Source of the DNA: Oscillospiraceae bacterium
Lineage (GTDB): Bacteria; Bacillota; Clostridia; Oscillospirales; Acutalibacteraceae
Length of the DNA stretch: 9,238 nucleotides
Reading direction: 5' to 3'
Assembly: GCA_015066165.1 (NCBI GenBank)
Contig: SVOX01000053.1
Coordinates: forward strand, 1 to 9,238
The notes under the pieces were generated by a model. It searched no databases. It saw only the letters and a program-made list of their open reading frames with translations, and was not told the origin of the DNA. The position numbers and the translations under genes are program-made. Within the stretch, counting starts at the first letter, position 1, and every line of letters starts with the position of its first letter. Of this stretch, positions 6,112 through 9,238 are shown one piece after another.

Positions 6112-6549
6112 ATGGAAACAAATGTACAAACACCGGTAGCTGCTCCTGTAGCTCAACTCAAGACAAATAAAGGATTGTTAAAATACATTCTTTTGTCAAT
6201 CATCACATTAGGTATCTACGGTTTGGTTGTAATGTCTGCAGTATCATCTGAAATTAATATTACCGCAAGTAGATACGACGGTAAGAAGACAATGCATTTC
6301 TGCTTGTTGACTTTCCTCATTTCACCAATTACTCTTGGTATTGCTTCAATTGTTTGGTACCACAAAATTTCTGCAAGAATTGGTAATGAACTTGCAAGAC
6401 GTGGTATTGATTACAAATTCGGCGCTGGTTCTTTCTGGGGCTGGAACGTTTTAGGTTCATTGTTATTTGGTGTTGGTCCTTTCATTTATGCTCACAAATT
6501 GTTTAAGGCAACAAACCTTATCAATGCTGACTATAACATCAAAGGTTAA
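6112..6549 (+). CDS. DUF4234-like multi-helix membrane protein
   Basis: A 145-residue membrane protein. After a hydrophilic, Ala/Pro/Val-rich N-terminus (1-20), the stretch LLKYILLSIITLGIYGLVVM (22-41) matches the hallmark opening of DUF4234. The pattern recurs: LSIITLGIYGLVVMSAVSSEIN (28-49), LISPITLGIASIVWYHKISARI (69-90) and LGSLLFGVGPFIYAHKLFKATN (114-135), each a hydrophobic helix with a central glycine turn followed by an amphipathic helix. Function is unknown; no catalytic residues are evident. AAAGGAG (6097-6103) lies 8 bases before the ATG, and the gene follows the TM2 gene by 25 bases with no promoter between, so the two are very probably co-transcribed. The message ends at a strong terminator 10 bases after the stop. 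The family call rests on motif recall. Confidence 0.78.
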   Translation: METNVQTPVAAPVAQLKTNKGLLKYILLSIITLGIYGLVVMSAVSSEINITASRYDGKKTMHFCLLTFLISPITLGIASIVWYHKISARIGNELARRGIDYKFGAGSFWGWNVLGSLLFGVGPFIYAHKLFKATNLINADYNIKG

Positions 6550-6559
6550 TTAAAAACTT

Positions 6560-6590
6560 TTCCCGTTGCATTAGCAACGGGAATTTTTTT
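6560..6590 (+). terminator. Strong intrinsic terminator of the small membrane-protein cluster
   Basis: TTCCCGTTGC (6560-6569) and GCAACGGGAA (6574-6583) form a perfect 10-bp stem with tetraloop ATTA, followed by seven T residues (6584-6590). Confidence 0.95.
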
Positions 6591-6598
6591 ATATCAAT

Positions 6599-6630
6599 AA
6601 AAAACCTCTCGCATTTTTTAGCGAGAGGTT
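6599..6630 (-). terminator. Intrinsic terminator of the leftward lipoprotein gene, possibly bidirectional
   Basis: AACCTCTCGC (6603-6612) and GCGAGAGGTT (6621-6630) form a perfect 10-bp stem with an 8-base loop. Read on the minus strand it starts 7 bases after the stop codon and ends in a T-rich tail. On the plus strand a T-rich tail also follows, so it could back up the neighbouring plus-strand terminator. Confidence 0.88.
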
Positions 6631-6637
6631 TTGGTTT

Positions 6638-7699
6638 TTATTGTGGGGTTACAATATTCTTAACTTTGAAACGCTTTACTGCATAATCATTGGTTTCAAC
6701 CTTTAATTTTTTTGCAGCCGCATTTTGTTCTTCGTAATATTCAGTATCTTTCAAAAGGTGACGGATTGTCATATCCAAATCTTTCAAATAATACTTGTCT
6801 GCTTTAATGTTTTGTTTAACTACAAGGCAGTAACCTGTGCCTTCTTCGTCTTCAATAAGTTTAACTTCGCCGGTTTTCATTTTCTTAATTTCATCGTAGT
6901 AATCGTGTTCATAACCGGTGCCGTCGGTACCAATAACAGTTGCATGAGGGTCTTTTGGACCGTCTTTTTCTTCTTCGTGGTGGTGGTCTTCTTCTTTGTT
7001 ATAATCGGCGTAAACTTGTTCGAAAGTTTTCTTACCGCTATCTAACTGTTCGGCATATTTTTCAAACTTTTTGCCAATTTCTTTTTTCTCCTTATCGGTT
7101 TCTTCCGAGAAGGTTACTTCAAGAATGTTTGCAAGTTGGAAATCGCTGTAAAGTTTCTTTTTAATATCAGCGGCTTTTACCGCTTTTTCGCCTTTTTCAC
7201 CGTAAAGGTGTTCAAAATAAAGTTCGGAATAATAGGTGTCAACCATATATTTTTTATAGGTTTCTTGTGATACACCGTTGGGTTCAAATAATGATTGATA
7301 TCCGTAACTTGACCAATAGAAAGAAGCATAATATTCAGAGTTTGATATTTGTTCTTGGGTGAGTTCAAGTTTGTTGTCACGGCAAAGTGACTTATAAATT
7401 GAAATTTCTCTTAAAGTTTCAATCGCACGGTCTTTTACCCAGTTTTCAAAAGTTTTATCACCAATTTTCTTTGAGAGGAAGTCAATATCCTGGCTATTTG
7501 CCTCTTCTTCGGAAAGGGTGGCAGAAACTTCTTGCTGGCCTTCCATATATGCGTTAACGAGAGAACACATATAATAGGCGGAAGTGTATTTGTGACCGTC
7601 AATTGTAATGGCAATTTCATCTTTAGGATGGCAACCAATTACACAAAATGCCACAATCACTACCAAAACAGTAGCAACTATTTTTTTAATAATGTTCAT
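6638..7699 (-). CDS. Lipoprotein related to SurA/PrsA-type peptidyl-prolyl isomerases
   Basis: A 353-residue exported protein. The N-terminus (MNIIKKIVATVLVVIVAFC) is a lipoprotein signal peptide ending in a lipobox VIGC with Cys23 as the lipid anchor, so it should sit on the outer face of the membrane. A helical SurA-N-like region follows (about 30-180, with FENWVKDRAIETLREISIYKSLC at 84-106 and ELTQEQI at 112-118), then a region laid out like a parvulin domain (about 185-300: ANILEVTF, then KMKTGEVKLIEDEEGTGYCLVVKQ). The isomerase core is poorly conserved and interrupted by an acidic, histidine-rich stretch (EEDHHHEEEKD, 236-246), so activity is doubtful and a chaperone role more likely. 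GGAGG (7706-7710, minus strand) lies 6 bases before the ATG. It follows mfd by 69 bases, and I recall SurA/PrsA-like genes next to mfd in other Clostridia. No specific gene name is justified. Confidence 0.8.
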   Translation of the reverse strand: MNIIKKIVATVLVVIVAFCVIGCHPKDEIAITIDGHKYTSAYYMCSLVNAYMEGQQEVSATLSEEEANSQDIDFLSKKIGDKTFENWVKDRAIETLREISIYKSLCRDNKLELTQEQISNSEYYASFYWSSYGYQSLFEPNGVSQETYKKYMVDTYYSELYFEHLYGEKGEKAVKAADIKKKLYSDFQLANILEVTFSEETDKEKKEIGKKFEKYAEQLDSGKKTFEQVYADYNKEEDHHHEEEKDGPKDPHATVIGTDGTGYEHDYYDEIKKMKTGEVKLIEDEEGTGYCLVVKQNIKADKYYLKDLDMTIRHLLKDTEYYEEQNAAAKKLKVETNDYAVKRFKVKNIVTPQ

Positions 7700-7731
7700 A
7701 ATAATCCTCCATATTTACATTCAATAAAAAT

Positions 7732-7760
7732 ATTATATAATATTTTGCTCAAAAAGTCTA
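7732..7760 (-). promoter_or_regulatory. Predicted sigma-A promoter for the lipoprotein gene
   Basis: On the minus strand TAGACT (7755-7760) and a perfect TATAAT (7732-7737) are separated by 17 bases, with transcription starting near 7725, about 26 bases before the ATG. It starts just after the mfd stop codon, so the lipoprotein can be expressed independently of mfd. Confidence 0.6.
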
Positions 7761-7781
7761 TAAATTTTTTATAAATTTTTT
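7760..7781. repeat. 11-bp tandem duplication at the mfd stop codon
   Basis: ATAAATTTTTT occurs twice head to tail, at 7760-7770 and 7771-7781. The mfd stop codon (7769-7771, minus strand) spans the junction, and the duplicate contains the same stop sequence. Confidence 0.6.
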
Positions 7782-9238
7782 GAGAGTTCATTTATAAAGT
7801 CAGTTAGCGTTTGGTTTTTGTCAAGCCGTACGGTATAAATTGGTTTTTCTGCCGCAGAAAGCATAAATCTATTTCCAAAAGCGGATGAAAGTTTTGACAT
7901 TGTTTCGGCTTTTATTGAGTTGATGTTCAAAATAATTGTATTACCTTTTTGGGTGATTTCGGTAATATCGTTTTGGTATGCTTTACTTCGAAGCAAAGCA
8001 ATATCAATAAGCCCTATAACTGCCTTTGGCGGTTCGCCAAAACGGTCGCAAAGTTCATCTAAAACATCGCTTACGTCATCTTGAGTTTTAATTGCCGCAA
8101 TGCGCTTATAAATACCAAGTCGGGCGGGAAGGGAACTAATGTAACTTTCGGGTATATGTGCCGAAACGTTAAGATCAATGGTACAAGGATTATCTTGCGG
8201 TATTTCTTCACCGTTTTCTTGTGCTACCGCTTCGGACAGGAGTTTAAGGTACATATCATACCCAACCGATTCCATATTACCGTGTTGTTCACCGCCCAAA
8301 ATACTGCCTGCGCCCCTTATTTCAAGGTCACGCATAGCAATATGAAAGCCCGAGCCAAATTCGGTAAATTCACGTATTGCTTCAAGACGTTTTGTTGCAA
8401 TATCGGATAATTGTTTGTTTTTAGTAAAACAAAAATAAGCATAAGCACGTCTGGGTGAGCGCCCAACTCTGCCACGAAGTTGGTGCAGTTGCGAAAGCCC
8501 CATTTTATCGGCGTCTTCGATTATAAGGGTGTTAGCGTTTGGAACATCAACGCCTGTTTCAATAATGGTGGTGCAAACAAGCAGGTCAATTTCGTGTTCT
8601 AAAAGTTTTTGCCAAACGGCAGAAAGTTCCGCTTCGCTCATTTTACCGTGAGCAACGCCAATGTTTATATCGGGCAATTTTTGTTTTAATTTAAGTGCAC
8701 AGCGTTCAATTGTATCAACCCTATTATGCAAGTAATAAACCTGTCCGCCACGGCGAACTTCTTTGTTTATTGCGTCGGCTATTACACCTAAATTGTATTC
8801 AAGAACATAGGTTTGAACGGGGTGGCGGTCACCCGGCGCTTCGTCTATAGAAGACATATCACGAAGTCCGCTCATTGCCATATTAAGCGTGCGGGGAATA
8901 GGTGTTGCTGAAAGGGTTAGGATATCAACGTTTGGATATTCTTCCTTTAATTTTTCTTTTTGAGCCACACCAAAGCGTTGTTCTTCATCTATTATTACAA
9001 GACCTAAATCTTTAAATTTAACGTCGTTTGATATAAGCCGATGTGTACCAACAACCATATCAACTCTGCCGCATTTAAGGTCGGCAATAGTTTTTTGTTG
9101 CTGTTTTGGGGTGACAAATCGGTTCAAAAGTTTCACCGTTACGGGCATTTCACCAAAACGGCGCAAAATGGTGTTATAGTGTTGCATTGCAAGAATAGTT
9201 GTTGGAACTAAAAGCGCACATTGTTTACCTTCGCTAAT
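7769..9238 (-). CDS. mfd: Transcription-repair coupling factor Mfd, C-terminal part (5' partial)
   Basis: ATP-driven DNA translocase that removes stalled RNA polymerase from damaged DNA and recruits UvrA. The frame stays open to the window edge, with 17 codons (GKQCALLVPTTILA) ahead of the first internal Met, so about 489 C-terminal residues are present out of an expected 1100-1200; the UvrB-like and polymerase-interacting N-terminal domains lie outside. Numbering from the window edge: motif Ia LVPTTILA (10-17), GTHRLI (64-69), DEEQRFGV (84-91), motif III LSATPIPRTL (109-118), motif V/VI GVDVPNANTLIIEDADKMGL and QLHQLRGRVGRS, then the family-specific C-terminal TRCF domain from about 340 (IPESYI...RLGIYKRI...ELCDRFGEPP). 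It ends KNL-stop inside a tandem AT-rich repeat. No terminator is evident after it, so it may read through into the lipoprotein gene. Identification is very secure. Confidence 0.97.
   Translation of the reverse strand: MSEGKQCALLVPTTILAMQHYNTILRRFGEMPVTVKLLNRFVTPKQQQKTIADLKCGRVDMVVGTHRLISNDVKFKDLGLVIIDEEQRFGVAQKEKLKEEYPNVDILTLSATPIPRTLNMAMSGLRDMSSIDEAPGDRHPVQTYVLEYNLGVIADAINKEVRRGGQVYYLHNRVDTIERCALKLKQKLPDINIGVAHGKMSEAELSAVWQKLLEHEIDLLVCTTIIETGVDVPNANTLIIEDADKMGLSQLHQLRGRVGRSPRRAYAYFCFTKNKQLSDIATKRLEAIREFTEFGSGFHIAMRDLEIRGAGSILGGEQHGNMESVGYDMYLKLLSEAVAQENGEEIPQDNPCTIDLNVSAHIPESYISSLPARLGIYKRIAAIKTQDDVSDVLDELCDRFGEPPKAVIGLIDIALLRSKAYQNDITEITQKGNTIILNINSIKAETMSKLSSAFGNRFMLSAAEKPIYTVRLDKNQTLTDFINELSKNL

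Noticed and set aside
6725..7164. Plus-strand open frames opposite the lipoprotein gene
   Set aside because: They are composition shadows, rich in Phe/Val, without ribosome sites, and fully inside a well-supported minus-strand gene.

Overview
The window looks like the chromosome of an anaerobic, spore-forming Firmicute of the class Clostridia. The DNA is AT-rich, the ribosome binding sites are strong GGAGG-type sites, and a complete spoIIA operon (spoIIAA-spoIIAB-sigF) is present, which is specific to endospore-forming Firmicutes. No taxon below class can be named from the sequence alone.

Layout. The plus strand begins inside valS (valyl-tRNA synthetase, 5' end outside the window) and ends it at 2086. 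A 432-bp gene-free stretch follows. It holds a roughly 275-bp imperfect palindrome resembling a non-coding mobile repeat (2089-2363), a strong intrinsic terminator (2367-2400) and a second stem-loop region (2401-2464). Then comes folC (folylpolyglutamate/dihydrofolate synthase), a terminator-like hairpin, and the compact spoIIA operon (3809-5223). Next are three small membrane-protein genes: a DUF2752 protein with its own promoter, and a zinc-ribbon/TM2 protein plus a DUF4234 protein sharing a perfect-consensus promoter. They end at a strong terminator at 6560-6590.

The right part is transcribed leftward. mfd (transcription-repair coupling factor, 5' end outside the window) is followed by a lipoprotein related to SurA/PrsA-type foldases, which has its own predicted promoter. 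Its terminator (6599-6630) lies back to back with that of the plus-strand cluster.

Function. Most of the window is housekeeping (tRNA charging, folate polyglutamylation, DNA repair, protein folding) plus the SpoIIAA/SpoIIAB/sigma-F partner-switching module that starts forespore-specific transcription. The least understood parts are the palindromic repeat between valS and its terminator and the cluster of three small membrane proteins (5286-6549), whose function is unknown to me. No CRISPR array, tRNA, rRNA, transposase or phage gene was seen.
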